From: Ardenticatenales bacterium
Lineage (GTDB): Bacteria > Chloroflexota > Anaerolineae > Promineifilales > Promineifilaceae
Assembly: GCA_020634575.1 (NCBI GenBank)
Contig: JACKBM010000004.1
Location: forward strand, 62,001 to 126,000
Reading direction: 5' to 3'
DNA length: 64,000 nucleotides
The notes beneath the pieces were generated by a model. That model was given only the letters and a program-made list of their open reading frames with translations, did not search any database and was not told the DNA's origin. Shown here in pieces: positions 7,544 through 15,901 of the stretch. The stretch's first letter is position 1. Each line of letters begins with the position of its first letter. The position numbers and the translations under genes are program-made.

Positions 7544-8233
7544 ATGACTCAAGGTAAGAAGATCCTCGTCGTCGATGACGAAGCCAATATCCGCGATCTG
7601 GCCAAAATGTACCTGGCCAAGGAGGGTTTCGAGGTCGTCATCGCCGAAGATGGGCTGGAGGCGATGGCGCTTTTTCAGCAGGAGCGGCCGGATCTCATCG
7701 TCCTGGACCTGATGTTGCCCGGTATCGATGGCTGGGAGGTCTGTCGGCGGGTGCGCGCTGAAGGCAACACCCCGATCATCATGATCACGGCCCGCGATGA
7801 CGATATCGACAAGATCGTCGGCCTGGAGATGGGGGCGGATGATTATGTGACCAAGCCGTTTAACCCACGCGAGTTGGTGGCTCGGGTCCGGGCTATTTTC
7901 CGGCGGGTGACACCGGCCGGTCCCCAACCCGAATCGGACAGCCGGGCCGTCGGCGACCTCACCATCAACGTCGCCAGCCGCGAGGTCACCATCAACGGGA
8001 CGAAGATCAGTCTGCGCACCAAGGAGTTTGACCTTTTGCTGACCTTTAGCGAGCACCAGAACAAGGTCCTCTCCCGCGAACAGCTCCTCAACCTCGTCTG
8101 GGGCTACGATTTTTACGGCCATACCCGCACCGTCGACGTCCACATCGCCCACCTGCGCGAGAAACTGGCCGATTCCCGGCTCAAAATCGAGACCGTCTGG
8201 GGCATGGGCTACAAACTGACCCTGGACGACTGA
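7544..8233 (+). CDS. OmpR/PhoB-type response regulator
   Basis: A 229-residue two-domain regulator. The receiver domain has the acidic pair DD at residues 11-12, phospho-acceptor Asp55 in LIVLDLMLPG, and the KPF lysine; the C-terminal winged helix ends with RTVDVHIAHLREKL and VWGMGYKL, typical of OmpR/PhoB. I prefer the ATG at 7544 to an in-frame GTG at 7532. It is followed, after a repeat, by a sensor kinase on the same strand that is its likely partner. No target operator is evident. Confidence 0.93.
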   Translation: MTQGKKILVVDDEANIRDLAKMYLAKEGFEVVIAEDGLEAMALFQQERPDLIVLDLMLPGIDGWEVCRRVRAEGNTPIIMITARDDDIDKIVGLEMGADDYVTKPFNPRELVARVRAIFRRVTPAGPQPESDSRAVGDLTINVASREVTINGTKISLRTKEFDLLLTFSEHQNKVLSREQLLNLVWGYDFYGHTRTVDVHIAHLREKLADSRLKIETVWGMGYKLTLDD

Positions 8234-8303
8234 TCGTTTTACACTTTTTTTACAAATTCCTGACACCCAATCCAGTATCCTGAGCCATGATTTTCGGAAG
8301 AGT

Positions 8304-8431
8304 TTTGCCGCAGATTTCGCAGATTAGGGGATTTTTGGCTTCGCGTTCAAAGTCGATGCCGCATAGCAATACCAAAAATCTGTGAAATCTGCGTAAACTT
8401 GTGCTGAGCGAAGCGAAGTATCTGCGGCAAA
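8304..8431. repeat. Inverted repeat, CGCAGATTTCGCAGATT variant
   Basis: Outer arms TTTGCCGCAGAT / ATCTGCGGCAAA and inner complementary stretches resemble the CCACGGATTAACACGG family with diverged bases. It fills the gap between the response regulator and its kinase. Within it is GCTGAGCGAAGCGAAG, a piece seen again at 48.29 kb. Confidence 0.75.
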
Positions 8432-8457
8432 GATCTGCCTTGATCGGGAACGGTGTG

Positions 8458-9906
8458 ATGGTTAAGAGTCTGCGTGGACGCCTGCTATCTTCATATGTCT
8501 TTGTCATCGCGACCGTGCTGGTGATTACCGGGCTGGCGTTGATACTCGTTGTCGGCTCGCCGTTGGGCAATACTGCCCGGCTGCTGCCCACCCTGCAGAA
8601 TCTGCAAACCATCAGCCGGGCCTCGGCCCGCCTGCTCACCGACCAGGTCGGAGCCGCCACCAGTCGCGAGGATCTGGCCACCATGCTGGATGGCATCGCT
8701 CAAACCGAAGATGTCCGCATCCTCGCCTTTGACACCAACACCCAGACCGTCATCTACGACTCACAAGACCAATGGTTGGCTACAAGCCTGGAAAGCTTCC
8801 AGGTCAACGAGATCCAGGATCTAAACGTCGTCAACAGCCCCTTCACCGGCGCCGTGGTGGCCCCGGACAATACCCGCTGGCTGGCCACTTCCCACAACCT
8901 CGCGGCCCGGGAGATCCGCCGGGTAATCGTGGTCTACATGCGCGCCCAGCCCACCTTCCTGCAATTTTTCCGCGTCAATTTTCTGACCCCGCTCTGCCAG
9001 GCCGGCTGCGCCGCCTTCCTGCTCTCGATTTTGCTGGCCTGGCTCATCACCCGTTCCGTCTCCCGGCCGCTGCAAAATATGGCCACGGCGGCAGAGAACA
9101 TCGCCTCCGGCCAATTTGAACAACATCTCGCCCTGGATGGGCCGGAAGAAGTCAAGCGGGTCGCCCGGAGCTTCAACCGGATGTCCAGCCAGGTGCAGAC
9201 GACGCAGCAATCGCAACGGGATTTTGTGGCCAACGTTTCCCATGACCTCAAGACGCCGCTCACCGCCATCCGCGGCTGGAGCCAGGCGATGCTCGATGGC
9301 ATGGTCAGCGAGCCGGCCGAACAGCAGCGAGCCGCCACCATCATCAACACCGAAGCGGAGCGAATGCAGCGGCTGGTCAACCAGCTTCTGGACCTGGCCC
9401 GCATTGAGTCTGGCCAGTTGCAATTAGCCAATGAACCGATCGACCTGGCCGAGCTGCTGGGGCAGGTACACCACAATCTGCTCATGCGCGCGGAAGAGAA
9501 ACAGCTCTATTTCGACCTGGACATGGAACCAGTGCCGACAATCTGGGGAGATCATGACCGGTTGATGCAGGTATTTACGAATCTGGCGGATAACGCGATC
9601 AAACACACACCGGCCGGTGGCCGCGTCCAGCTCCAGCTCCGCGCCACGCCGGACGGCGACCTCCTGGCGGCTGTGCGCGACAACGGCAGCGGCATCGAGT
9701 CCACCGAGCTAAGCCGCATTTTTGAGCGCTTCTACCAGGTGGACAAAGCCCGCAGCCGCCCCCAGGGTGCCGGCCGCAGCGCCGGCCTCGGGCTGGCCAT
9801 CGTCCGCGAGCTCGTCGAAGCCCACGGCGGCACCATCACCGCCCGCAGCCGCCCCGGCGCCGGCAGCGAGTTCGAAGTCCGCCTTCCCTCGCTGCGCTCG
9901 GGATGA
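8458..9906 (+). CDS. Sensor histidine kinase, PhoR/BaeS type
   Basis: A 482-residue membrane kinase. Order of parts: first membrane helix (about residues 9-30), an extracytoplasmic sensor of about 140 residues, second helix (about 175-198), HAMP linker, HisKA with the phospho-acceptor in FVANVSHDLKTPLTAIRG, and HATPase with DNAIKHTPAGG, DNGSGIE and GLGLAIVRELVEAHGG. I chose ATG 8458 because it begins a normal signal-anchor; the upstream extension is made of repeat sequence. The last codons (PSLRSG) and the stop come from the CTCGCTGCGCTCGGGATGA repeat, so the native C-terminus has been altered by a repeat. Confidence 0.93.
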   Translation: MVKSLRGRLLSSYVFVIATVLVITGLALILVVGSPLGNTARLLPTLQNLQTISRASARLLTDQVGAATSREDLATMLDGIAQTEDVRILAFDTNTQTVIYDSQDQWLATSLESFQVNEIQDLNVVNSPFTGAVVAPDNTRWLATSHNLAAREIRRVIVVYMRAQPTFLQFFRVNFLTPLCQAGCAAFLLSILLAWLITRSVSRPLQNMATAAENIASGQFEQHLALDGPEEVKRVARSFNRMSSQVQTTQQSQRDFVANVSHDLKTPLTAIRGWSQAMLDGMVSEPAEQQRAATIINTEAERMQRLVNQLLDLARIESGQLQLANEPIDLAELLGQVHHNLLMRAEEKQLYFDLDMEPVPTIWGDHDRLMQVFTNLADNAIKHTPAGGRVQLQLRATPDGDLLAAVRDNGSGIESTELSRIFERFYQVDKARSRPQGAGRSAGLGLAIVRELVEAHGGTITARSRPGAGSEFEVRLPSLRSG

Positions 9907-10340
9907 CAGGTCCGCGCGCCGTCATCTCGAGCGACGAAAACCTTCCAACACGCCCAACCTGACGGAGCGAGAGATCTCTACCTCATCACCAAAGTCCGAG
10001 TCATCTCGAGCGACGAAAACCCTTTCAGTACCTCCAACGCGACGGAGCAGAGCCCCTTACCACGCCACCAGCCCCAACCTGTGGCAGCCCCTCGCCCAGA
10101 CGTCATCTCGAGCGACAAAAGCCGTTCAACACGCCCAAACTGACGGAGCGAGAGACCCTACCCACAGCGCCAGCAAAACCGGCCGGTCGCTGGCAACAAA
10201 CCGCGCAACCTGCCACCACCCGTGACAGGCCAAAGCTGTGGAGAGGGATCTCTCGCCCTCTCTTAATTATCGCATTTCAAGACCACCGAGGCTCGAGATG
10301 ACGTCGGAAATCAGGTGTTTCGAGGGTAAATTTCAGGCAG
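9907..10340. repeat. Degenerate tandem repeats, TCATCTCGAGCGACGAAAA type
   Basis: A gene-free stretch of about 430 bases. Three direct copies begin GTCATCTCGAGCGAC-AAA at about 9922, 10003 and 10100, each followed by variants of AACACGCCCAA-CTGACGGAGCGAGAGA. An inverted piece (CTCGAGATGACGTC) lies near 10292. It separates the kinase gene from the Nudix pseudogene and could act as a transcription stop, but no T-rich terminator is visible. Confidence 0.7.
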
Positions 10341-10351
10341 GTTCAAGCGTG

Positions 10352-11006
10352 TTACGTTGAGGACGTTGCTACCAGCCGCAGCCGGTTGAGAAATTCGTTG
10401 ATCATAATCGCCGTGGCGCCCCACACCTTGTGTGGCCCCACCCGGAAGAAGGTGATATCCAGCTCCTGGCCCCGAATCTGCCATGGCTCCGTCGCCAGGG
10501 TGGCCGGGTCATTGAGCAGGCTGAGCGGCGTCTCGATGATCTCCGCCACCTCACCGGCCGCCGGCTGAAACGCCGGCCGCCGCGTGCTCCAGCCAACAAA
10601 CGGGTGCACCTGGAAATCAGACGGCGGGATATACAACGCCTCCATCCGGCCGATCAGCCTTACCTCGCCTGGCATAACCGCCACTTCCTCATGCGCCTCG
10701 CGCAGGGCTGTCTGTTCCAGCGGCTCAGCCGGCTCCTGGCGACCACCGGGAAACGAGATCTGGCCGGCGTGGCTGTTCAGGTCGCCCGCGCCGCTTCGTC
10801 AACAGCAGATGCCACTCTTGCTCAATTGGATAAAGCAGCATCAAGACGGCGGCGACGCGCGGCTGGCCTGGCAACGACACCGGCCGGACCCGCTGCCGCC
10901 GCGACATCGAAGCAAACTGCCGGTTGGCCTCATCATGGTCAAAGGCCGGCAGGGTCAGGGCGCTCTGGATCAGTTCGGGGGTGAGCTGCGTGGTTGTGTT
11001 CATCAT
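10352..11006 (-). pseudogene. Nudix hydrolase (CoA pyrophosphatase-like), frameshifted
   Basis: The N-terminal half runs from MMNTTTQLTPELIQ to LLLTKRRG in one frame; the rest continues in the next frame as LNSHAGQISFPGGRQEP, then LREAHEEV and on to the stop. Joined, these give the CoA-hydrolase type of Nudix signature (SHAGQISFPGG followed by REAxEEx). A single extra base in the CCC run at 10785-10787 accounts for the break; removing it restores one frame of about 217 codons. It is either a recent pseudogene or a one-base sequence error. Nudix CoA pyrophosphatases cleave CoA to phosphopantetheine and 3',5'-ADP. Confidence 0.85.
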
Positions 11007-11043
11007 GATCATTAACCCGAAAATGATAGCACAGAAGCGCAGC

Positions 11044-11102
11044 GAGGGGTTGGTAGGGACCCGTCGGGTTGGCGTAACCCGACGGGTCCCTACTAACCCC
11101 TC
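11044..11102. repeat. Long hairpin of the ACCCGTCGGGT family
   Basis: Arms of 27 bases with one mismatch around a 5-base loop, built on AGGGACCCGTCGGGTT and its complement. Related hairpins occur at 42134, 44910, 57179, 59085 and 59219, and the same core forms the 16-bp tandem array at 14301. This copy lies between the Nudix pseudogene and the RIO kinase promoter. Confidence 0.85.
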
Positions 11103-11122
11103 ATCCGGCGCCAACATTCTTC

Positions 11123-11151
11123 TTGACGCACCCGCGACCCTCTGCTACACT
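11123..11151 (+). promoter_or_regulatory. Promoter of the RIO kinase leader
   Basis: -35 TTGACG at 11123-11128, a 17-base spacer and -10 TACACT at 11146-11151, which would start transcription near 11158. This leaves an untranslated leader of about 280 bases before the RIO kinase start. Confidence 0.7.
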
Positions 11152-11196
11152 GCTCCCAGTTCAAAACCTAAACTAATTAAAGGAGGACAAGACACA

Positions 11197-11253
11197 ATGC
11201 AAATGGCTCAAACAGCAACCCACAAGAATATTGCGTTGTGTGTGCGTCCTTGA
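11197..11253 (+). CDS. 18-residue leader peptide upstream of the RIO kinase
   Basis: A short frame starting with ATG behind an excellent ribosome site (AAAGGAGGACAAG, six bases or so upstream) encodes MQMAQTATHKNIALCVRP and stops at TGA. The ribosome site is stronger than that of the kinase gene itself. Its last codons contain GCGTTGTGTG, which is complementary to part of the second downstream hairpin, so translation of the peptide could control RNA folding. This is the layout of an attenuator, although no amino-acid run points to a specific signal. Confidence 0.55.
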   Translation: MQMAQTATHKNIALCVRP

Positions 11254-11282
11254 CCTCACCCTTTTTCCTGTCGGAAATGCGG

Positions 11283-11316
11283 AGCGGCCACGGGTAACTG
11301 CACGGGCCGCTTTTTT
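11283..11316 (+). terminator. First intrinsic-terminator-like hairpin in the RIO leader
   Basis: A 7-bp stem AGCGGCC/GGCCGCT with a 15-base loop, followed by a run of T that begins with the last stem base (11311-11316). It lies 30 bases after the leader peptide stop and upstream of the kinase it would control. Confidence 0.6.
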
Positions 11317-11326
11317 GATCCCCGGC

Positions 11327-11353
11327 AGCCACACAACGCGTGTGGCTGTTTTT
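11327..11353 (+). terminator. Second intrinsic-terminator-like hairpin in the RIO leader
   Basis: An 8-bp stem AGCCACAC/GTGTGGCT with loop AACGC, followed by GTTTTT. Its 5' arm and loop can instead pair with the leader peptide region, making it a switchable terminator. Confidence 0.6.
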
Positions 11354-11436
11354 GATCCCGTAAACCAGATCCAGCAACCTATCGTCCCCCTTGCCGTAGC
11401 AAACCACGGCTGGCGGATACCCATGACAGGAAAAAG

Positions 11437-12474
11437 ATGTCTGAATCTCATTTTGACGAGTTTGATGAGGCCCATGGCCTCCAGGAAGAGTACAACCATC
11501 TCTTCCAAAAACGCAGCGAACGGCGTGAACGGCGCGTTCGCAAAAACCAGATTGCCCGGCGTTTCCGCGAAGAAGCTTCGCTTGAAGCTATCGCCGACCT
11601 GGACGCCACCGATGGCGCGCTACGAATCACTTATCAGCCCTCAATCCATGAATCGGGCTGGCTGCTTGATTCGCTGCGCCAATTCTTCAATCAGGAGCTG
11701 ATCAGCGACCTGCTCTACATCGTCAAGGGCGGCAAGGAGGCCAATGTCTACTGCTGCCAGGCGGGGCCGTCCACCGGCCGGTCCCACCTCGCCGTCAAGG
11801 TCTATCGCCCCCACCAGTTCCGCAAAATCCGCAACGACGCCCAATACAAGGAAGGCCGCCACGTGCTCGATGCCGGCGGCAACGCCATCGTCAAGGACCA
11901 GCGCACCTTCCGCGCCCTGGCCAAAAAATCCAAACATGGCCGCGAGACCGCCCGTGTCTCCTGGCTGGCCCACGAATACGAAACCCAGCAAGCGCTTTTC
12001 CAGGCCGGCGCCGCCGTCCCCGAACCGCTGGCGATGGCGAATAACGCCATCCTCATGGAATATGTGGGTGATGGCCGGGCCGCCGGGCCAACCCTGAGCC
12101 AGGTGGAGCTGGCGCCGGACGAGGTCTGGCCGCTGTTCAGCGACGTCCTGCGCACCGTGGAAACATTGCTGCGTCAGGGCAAGATCCATGGCGACCTTTC
12201 CGCCTACAACATCCTCTACTGGCAGGGCGCCGTCAAGGTAATCGATTTCCCCCAGGTGATCGATGCACAGCAAAACGCCAGCGCCGCCGAACTGCTCCTG
12301 CGCGATATCACCCGCGTCTGCGATTACTTTGGCCGGCAGGGGCTGCCCATCGATGCGGCGGCGCTGACGGATGCGTTGTGGCGCACGTATGTGGGACCGG
12401 CGGCTGGTGCTGATGAGAGCAACGCCATCGAACTCGCCGCCTTCCATCAGCCACCGCCGGGGATTAGCTCGTGA
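11437..12474 (+). CDS. RIO-family serine kinase
   Basis: A 345-residue RIO1-like atypical protein kinase. Motifs: nucleotide loop IVKGGKEANVYCC (about residues 96-108), the lysine strand LAVKVYRP, hinge MEYVGDGR, catalytic loop HGDLSAYNIL and metal-binding IDFPQ, the last with the DFP form seen in RIO proteins. The N-terminal 85 residues are charged and probably helical. In eukaryotes and archaea RIO kinases act in small-subunit maturation; the bacterial role is poorly known. It is the first gene of an operon with an MFS transporter (GTGA overlap) and a GNAT enzyme, and is preceded by an elaborate leader. Confidence 0.92.
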   Translation: MSESHFDEFDEAHGLQEEYNHLFQKRSERRERRVRKNQIARRFREEASLEAIADLDATDGALRITYQPSIHESGWLLDSLRQFFNQELISDLLYIVKGGKEANVYCCQAGPSTGRSHLAVKVYRPHQFRKIRNDAQYKEGRHVLDAGGNAIVKDQRTFRALAKKSKHGRETARVSWLAHEYETQQALFQAGAAVPEPLAMANNAILMEYVGDGRAAGPTLSQVELAPDEVWPLFSDVLRTVETLLRQGKIHGDLSAYNILYWQGAVKVIDFPQVIDAQQNASAAELLLRDITRVCDYFGRQGLPIDAAALTDALWRTYVGPAAGADESNAIELAAFHQPPPGISS

Positions 12475-13706
12475 AAAGGGGGCTGGGACCAACCCAGCTC
12501 TACCTGCTCATCAGCTTCGGCATGGCCTTTGCCTTCAGCCTGATGAGCTTCATCAGCGGCATCTACCGGGTGCAAACAGCCCAACTGGACCCGTTCCAGT
12601 TGCTGCTCCTGGGCACCGCCCTGGAAGGCTCGACCTTCCTCTTTGAAGTCCCCACCGGCATCGTCGCGGACCTTTACAGCCGGCGCCTGTCGGTCATTAT
12701 CGGCTACTTTGTCATCGGCCTCGGCTTTCTGCTCGAAGGGTTGTTCCCGACCTTCATCGTCATCTTCCTGGCGCAGGCGGTCTGGGGATTGGGCTACACC
12801 TTCATCAGCGGCGCCCAGGATGCCTGGCTGGCTGATGAGATCGGCGAAGAGAAATTGACCAGCGTCTACGTCCAGGCCGGCCAATACGGCCGCATCGGCG
12901 GCATCCTCGGCCTGATCGCCAGCGCCGGCATCGGCCTGTTGAACTTGGCCCTGCCGATTGTCATCAGTGGCGGGTTGTTCATGGCGCTGGCCCTCTTCCT
13001 GGTGCTCGTGATGCCGGAAACTGGCTTCACGCCCACCGAGGCCAGTGAACGCAACACCTTCCACAAGATGCGCGACACTTTCACCAACGGCCTCGGCCAT
13101 GTGCGCCGGCGACCCTCGCTGCGGCTCATCATGTGGATTGGCCTCTTCTTTGGCCTATATGCCGAGGGAGCCGACCGACTCACCGAGGCCCACATCCTGG
13201 ACGGCTACACCTTCCCCTTCAGCTGGGATCCGGTGGTCTGGTTCTTCCTCATGAGCATCGCCATCTCCATCGTTGGCTATCTCGTTAACGAGATCATCCG
13301 CCGGCGCATTGATGTGGATGATTTGCGGCGCTCGCTGACGCTGCAGTTCACCGTCAACGCCCTGCTGATGGGGGCGATCACCCTGTTTGCCCTGGCGCCG
13401 GGCTTCGCCTTTGTCTACAGCAGCGCCGTCATCATGCATGTCCTGCGCGGCACCAGCCGGCCCTACTACCACGCCTGGCTGAACAGCCAGCTCAAGGATT
13501 CCACAACCCGAGCCACGATTTTATCGATGAACGGCCAGGTGGATGCGATTGGGCAGTTGGTGGGAGGGCTGGTGATTGGGGCGATGGGGCGGTTGGTTTC
13601 TTTACCGGCCGGTCTCCTCACCATGCTCATCTTCCTCGGCCCGGCCGTCTGGCTCTTCAGCGTGGCCCGCCGCCAAAACCATCAGCTCCAGGAGGCGGCC
13701 GCATGA
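12471..13706 (+). CDS. Major facilitator superfamily transporter
   Basis: A 411-residue integral membrane protein with about 11-12 hydrophobic helices. The motif-A-like segment EVPTGIVADLYSRRLSVIIG after helix 2 is typical of MFS drug/solute exporters, and a charged loop of about 30 residues separates the halves near residue 190. The GTG start overlaps the kinase stop and the stop overlaps the next start, so the three genes are tightly coupled. The substrate cannot be read from sequence; export of a small molecule modified by the adjacent acetyltransferase is a guess. Confidence 0.9.
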   Translation: MKRGLGPTQLYLLISFGMAFAFSLMSFISGIYRVQTAQLDPFQLLLLGTALEGSTFLFEVPTGIVADLYSRRLSVIIGYFVIGLGFLLEGLFPTFIVIFLAQAVWGLGYTFISGAQDAWLADEIGEEKLTSVYVQAGQYGRIGGILGLIASAGIGLLNLALPIVISGGLFMALALFLVLVMPETGFTPTEASERNTFHKMRDTFTNGLGHVRRRPSLRLIMWIGLFFGLYAEGADRLTEAHILDGYTFPFSWDPVVWFFLMSIAISIVGYLVNEIIRRRIDVDDLRRSLTLQFTVNALLMGAITLFALAPGFAFVYSSAVIMHVLRGTSRPYYHAWLNSQLKDSTTRATILSMNGQVDAIGQLVGGLVIGAMGRLVSLPAGLLTMLIFLGPAVWLFSVARRQNHQLQEAAA

Positions 13707-14299
13707 TCTGTCTGCCCGGCCAACGCATTACCGTTCGTGACTGGATCGAAGCGGATATCGAACCCTGGCTCGCTGCTCATGAACCGGGCCAGGCCTGGCA
13801 GGCGCTGGATGGCCCCTACTACAGCCGACCTGCCCAGCAGCGGCTGCGCGAACGGGCTGAACGGCTGCGCGAGCAAATCCAGACCAGCGACTTCCCGGAC
13901 CCACGCCAGCGGCTGGTCATCGCCGGCATCCGTTCCAACCAACTCCTGGGCACCGTCAGCAGCTACTGGATCAGCCAGGAAACGCATTGGTTGGCCAGCG
14001 GCATCGTCCTGTTCGATGAGGCCAATTGGGGCCAGGGCCTTGGTTATGAGGCGTTAGGGCTCTGGCACGACTACCTCTGGCAGACCCACCCGGCCATCGT
14101 CCGCCTGGATTTGCAGACCTGGTCCGGCAACCACGGCATGATGGCCCTGGCCTTGAAGCTGGGCTACCGCGAGGAAGCCCGCTTCCGCCGCGCCCGCATC
14201 GTCGCCGGCGAATATTACGACGGCCTCGGCTACGGCATCCTGCGCGAAGAATGGGCCGCCCGCTACCCTGACGGTTTCGCCGCCAGTCTGAGGGGTTGA
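13703..14299 (+). CDS. GNAT-family N-acetyltransferase (RimJ/RimL-like)
   Basis: A 198-residue acetyl-CoA-dependent transferase. The central part IVLFDEANWGQGLGYEALGLWHDYLW holds a Q/RxxGxG-like acetyl-CoA loop (QGLGYEA), followed by DLQTWSGNHGMMALALKLGYREEARFR, the usual C-terminal strand-helix with the NxxMxxLxxKLG-type sequence. Its ATG overlaps the MFS stop. It is the last gene of the RIO operon and is followed at once by a 16-bp tandem repeat. Confidence 0.88.
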   Translation: MICLPGQRITVRDWIEADIEPWLAAHEPGQAWQALDGPYYSRPAQQRLRERAERLREQIQTSDFPDPRQRLVIAGIRSNQLLGTVSSYWISQETHWLASGIVLFDEANWGQGLGYEALGLWHDYLWQTHPAIVRLDLQTWSGNHGMMALALKLGYREEARFRRARIVAGEYYDGLGYGILREEWAARYPDGFAASLRG

Positions 14300-14300
14300 G

Positions 14301-14525
14301 GACCCGTCGGGTGGTGGACCCGTCGGGTAGTGGACCCGTCGGGTAGTGGACCCGTCGGGTGGTGGACCCGTCGGGTGGTGGACCCGTCGGGTGGTGGACC
14401 CGTCGGGTGGTGGACCCGTCGGGTGGTGGACCCGTCGGGTGGTGGACCCGTCGGGTGGTGGACCCGTCGGGGTGGACCCGTCGGACCCCATCGGACCCGT
14501 CGGGTGGTGGACCCGTCGGGTGCGG
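14301..14525. repeat. 16-bp tandem repeat array, unit GACCCGTCGGGTGGTG
   Basis: Eleven units in exact 16-base register from 14301 to 14461, two with a G-to-A change, then shortened or degenerate units to about 14525. Each unit contains the palindrome ACCCGTCGGGT that forms the hairpins elsewhere in the window. Because 16 is not a multiple of 3, all frames cycle through a 16-residue pattern and stay open, producing long spurious reading frames. The array lies between two convergent genes. Confidence 0.95.
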
Positions 14526-14538
14526 GACCCCTCGCCGG

Positions 14539-15825
14539 TTATGGGCGCTGGACCAGCGGCAGGTAGACAGCCGGCTGGACCGGCTGCAGGTGCGGCTGCA
14601 GCACAAACAGGCCAAATTCGCGGCTGCTCACCACCACGATCCCGCTCTCGAAATACGGGTAGACGCTCCACGAGCCGACAAAGCCGGCGTTGTCGTGACT
14701 GGGGAAAACATCAAAATAGCCGGTCTGCACCAGCTGCCCCGTCGCCACCAGACCCAGGTCAAGGATGCGCAGCCCGGCGCTATTGTTGGCCTGGTAAACC
14801 CAGTTGCCATTCACGTACAGGTTGTGGTCGGTGGACCGGGTCTCTGCCTCGAATAGCCCGATGATGGCCGGGTTATCCAGATCGCGCACGTCCCAGACGT
14901 AGGTGCGGGTGTTGACGCCAAAGTTGAGCTCGTCCGATTCGTCGTCCTGGATGTAGTAGTTGTGGTCGTCCGTCAGCCAGCCCTGGTGCACGTAGGCGGA
15001 TTGGGGGTAGCCAATGCGGGCGATCTGCTGCGGGCTGCCCTTGTCCTCCACATCCACGATGGTCACCGTGTCCTCGTTGGCGTTGAAGCAGATCTCACGA
15101 CCATCATAATCCGGGTCGTCGCCCTGATAGTTGACGCATTGGGCGTCGTGGACGTAGCCATCGTCAGAAACGCAGCCGGCAAACACGGGTTCGGCCGGAT
15201 TGCTCAGATCCAGCATATGCAGACCGCCGTTGCAGGTGTCCGTGCCTACCGCATAGGCAAACCCACTATCCTCGTTGATGACAATGTTGTGGGCGTTGTC
15301 GATACCTTCGTAAAGGAAGTCGGGCGTGAAGGTCACCGGCGGGCTGGTCACATCGCGCAACCGGGTCAGGTCAAAAACCTGGATTCCATGGACCAATGCA
15401 TCGGCCACGATGTAGGCGTAGTTCTCGAAGACTTTGGCGTCGCGCCAGGTGGATGAGCCGATGGTCGACGGCATGTTGCCCAGGTAAACGGGCGCCGTCG
15501 GGTCGCTGAGGTCAAAAAAGCTGGTGCCGTTACTGCGCGTCATGATGGCATATTCGGCCCCATCCAATGGGTCAGTCCAGCCCCAGATATCCTTGCCGAT
15601 GCCGCCGCCGGTCGTCGCCAGGTCCGGCTGGGCCAACAGATCGACGTTCTGGCAAGGATAGACGCCCGCCAGCCCGTTCACACAGTCAGCCAGTCCCACA
15701 CCCGGATTGGCCAGGGCCGGCCCATCGCCTTCACCGGCCGGTTGCGCCCCCACCACCGTCACAAACAGCGCCAGCAGCAAGCCCAGCGAAAATAAGCGGA
15801 CCGCGAACGGAATCTTCGTTCCCAT
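14539..15825 (-). CDS. Secreted LVIVD/choice-of-anchor B family protein
   Basis: A 428-residue exported protein predicted to be a beta-propeller. A signal peptide ends near residue 27 (VTVVGAQPA). Repeats of the form 'F-D-L-S-D-P-x-x-P-V' recur (FDLSDPTAPVYLG, LDLSNPAEPVFAG, DVRDLDNPAIIG), which is the LVIVD pattern, and His-rich HNIVI / HDAQCV / DHNLY segments match the choice-of-anchor B family. The C-terminus ends AVYLPLVQRP, a tail form common on such surface proteins. The ATG at 15825 has GGAGGT six bases upstream. Its function is unknown, possibly cell-surface adhesion or display. Confidence 0.85.
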   Translation of the reverse strand: MGTKIPFAVRLFSLGLLLALFVTVVGAQPAGEGDGPALANPGVGLADCVNGLAGVYPCQNVDLLAQPDLATTGGGIGKDIWGWTDPLDGAEYAIMTRSNGTSFFDLSDPTAPVYLGNMPSTIGSSTWRDAKVFENYAYIVADALVHGIQVFDLTRLRDVTSPPVTFTPDFLYEGIDNAHNIVINEDSGFAYAVGTDTCNGGLHMLDLSNPAEPVFAGCVSDDGYVHDAQCVNYQGDDPDYDGREICFNANEDTVTIVDVEDKGSPQQIARIGYPQSAYVHQGWLTDDHNYYIQDDESDELNFGVNTRTYVWDVRDLDNPAIIGLFEAETRSTDHNLYVNGNWVYQANNSAGLRILDLGLVATGQLVQTGYFDVFPSHDNAGFVGSWSVYPYFESGIVVVSSREFGLFVLQPHLQPVQPAVYLPLVQRP

Positions 15826-15901
15826 ATCAACCTCCTGTCTCAATTATCGGGACAACTTTCAGTTACAATGGTACCTTTGCGGCTGCCAAGGAGCGATTCT
15901 G

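Larger units (their letters stand above)
11261..11436 (+). promoter_or_regulatory. Structured leader with alternative pairings before the RIO kinase
   Basis: Four features are visible. Hairpin 1 (AGCGGCC/GGCCGCT, 11283-11311) is followed by six T. Hairpin 2 (AGCCACAC/GTGTGGCT, 11327-11347) is followed by GTTTTT. The segment CACACAACGC at 11330-11339, inside hairpin 2, is also perfectly complementary to GCGTTGTGTG at 11233-11242 in the leader peptide frame. CTTTTTCCTGTC at 11261-11272 is perfectly complementary over 12 bases to GACAGGAAAAAG at 11425-11436, which is the ribosome site of the kinase. I infer transcription attenuation plus ribosome-site masking. Confidence 0.6.

Noticed and set aside
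13971..14671. Long open frames on both strands through 14.3-14.55 kb with repeating TRRVHHPTGPPPDGS-like peptides
   Set aside because: They are produced by the 16-bp tandem repeat, which keeps every frame open. No start or family supports a protein.
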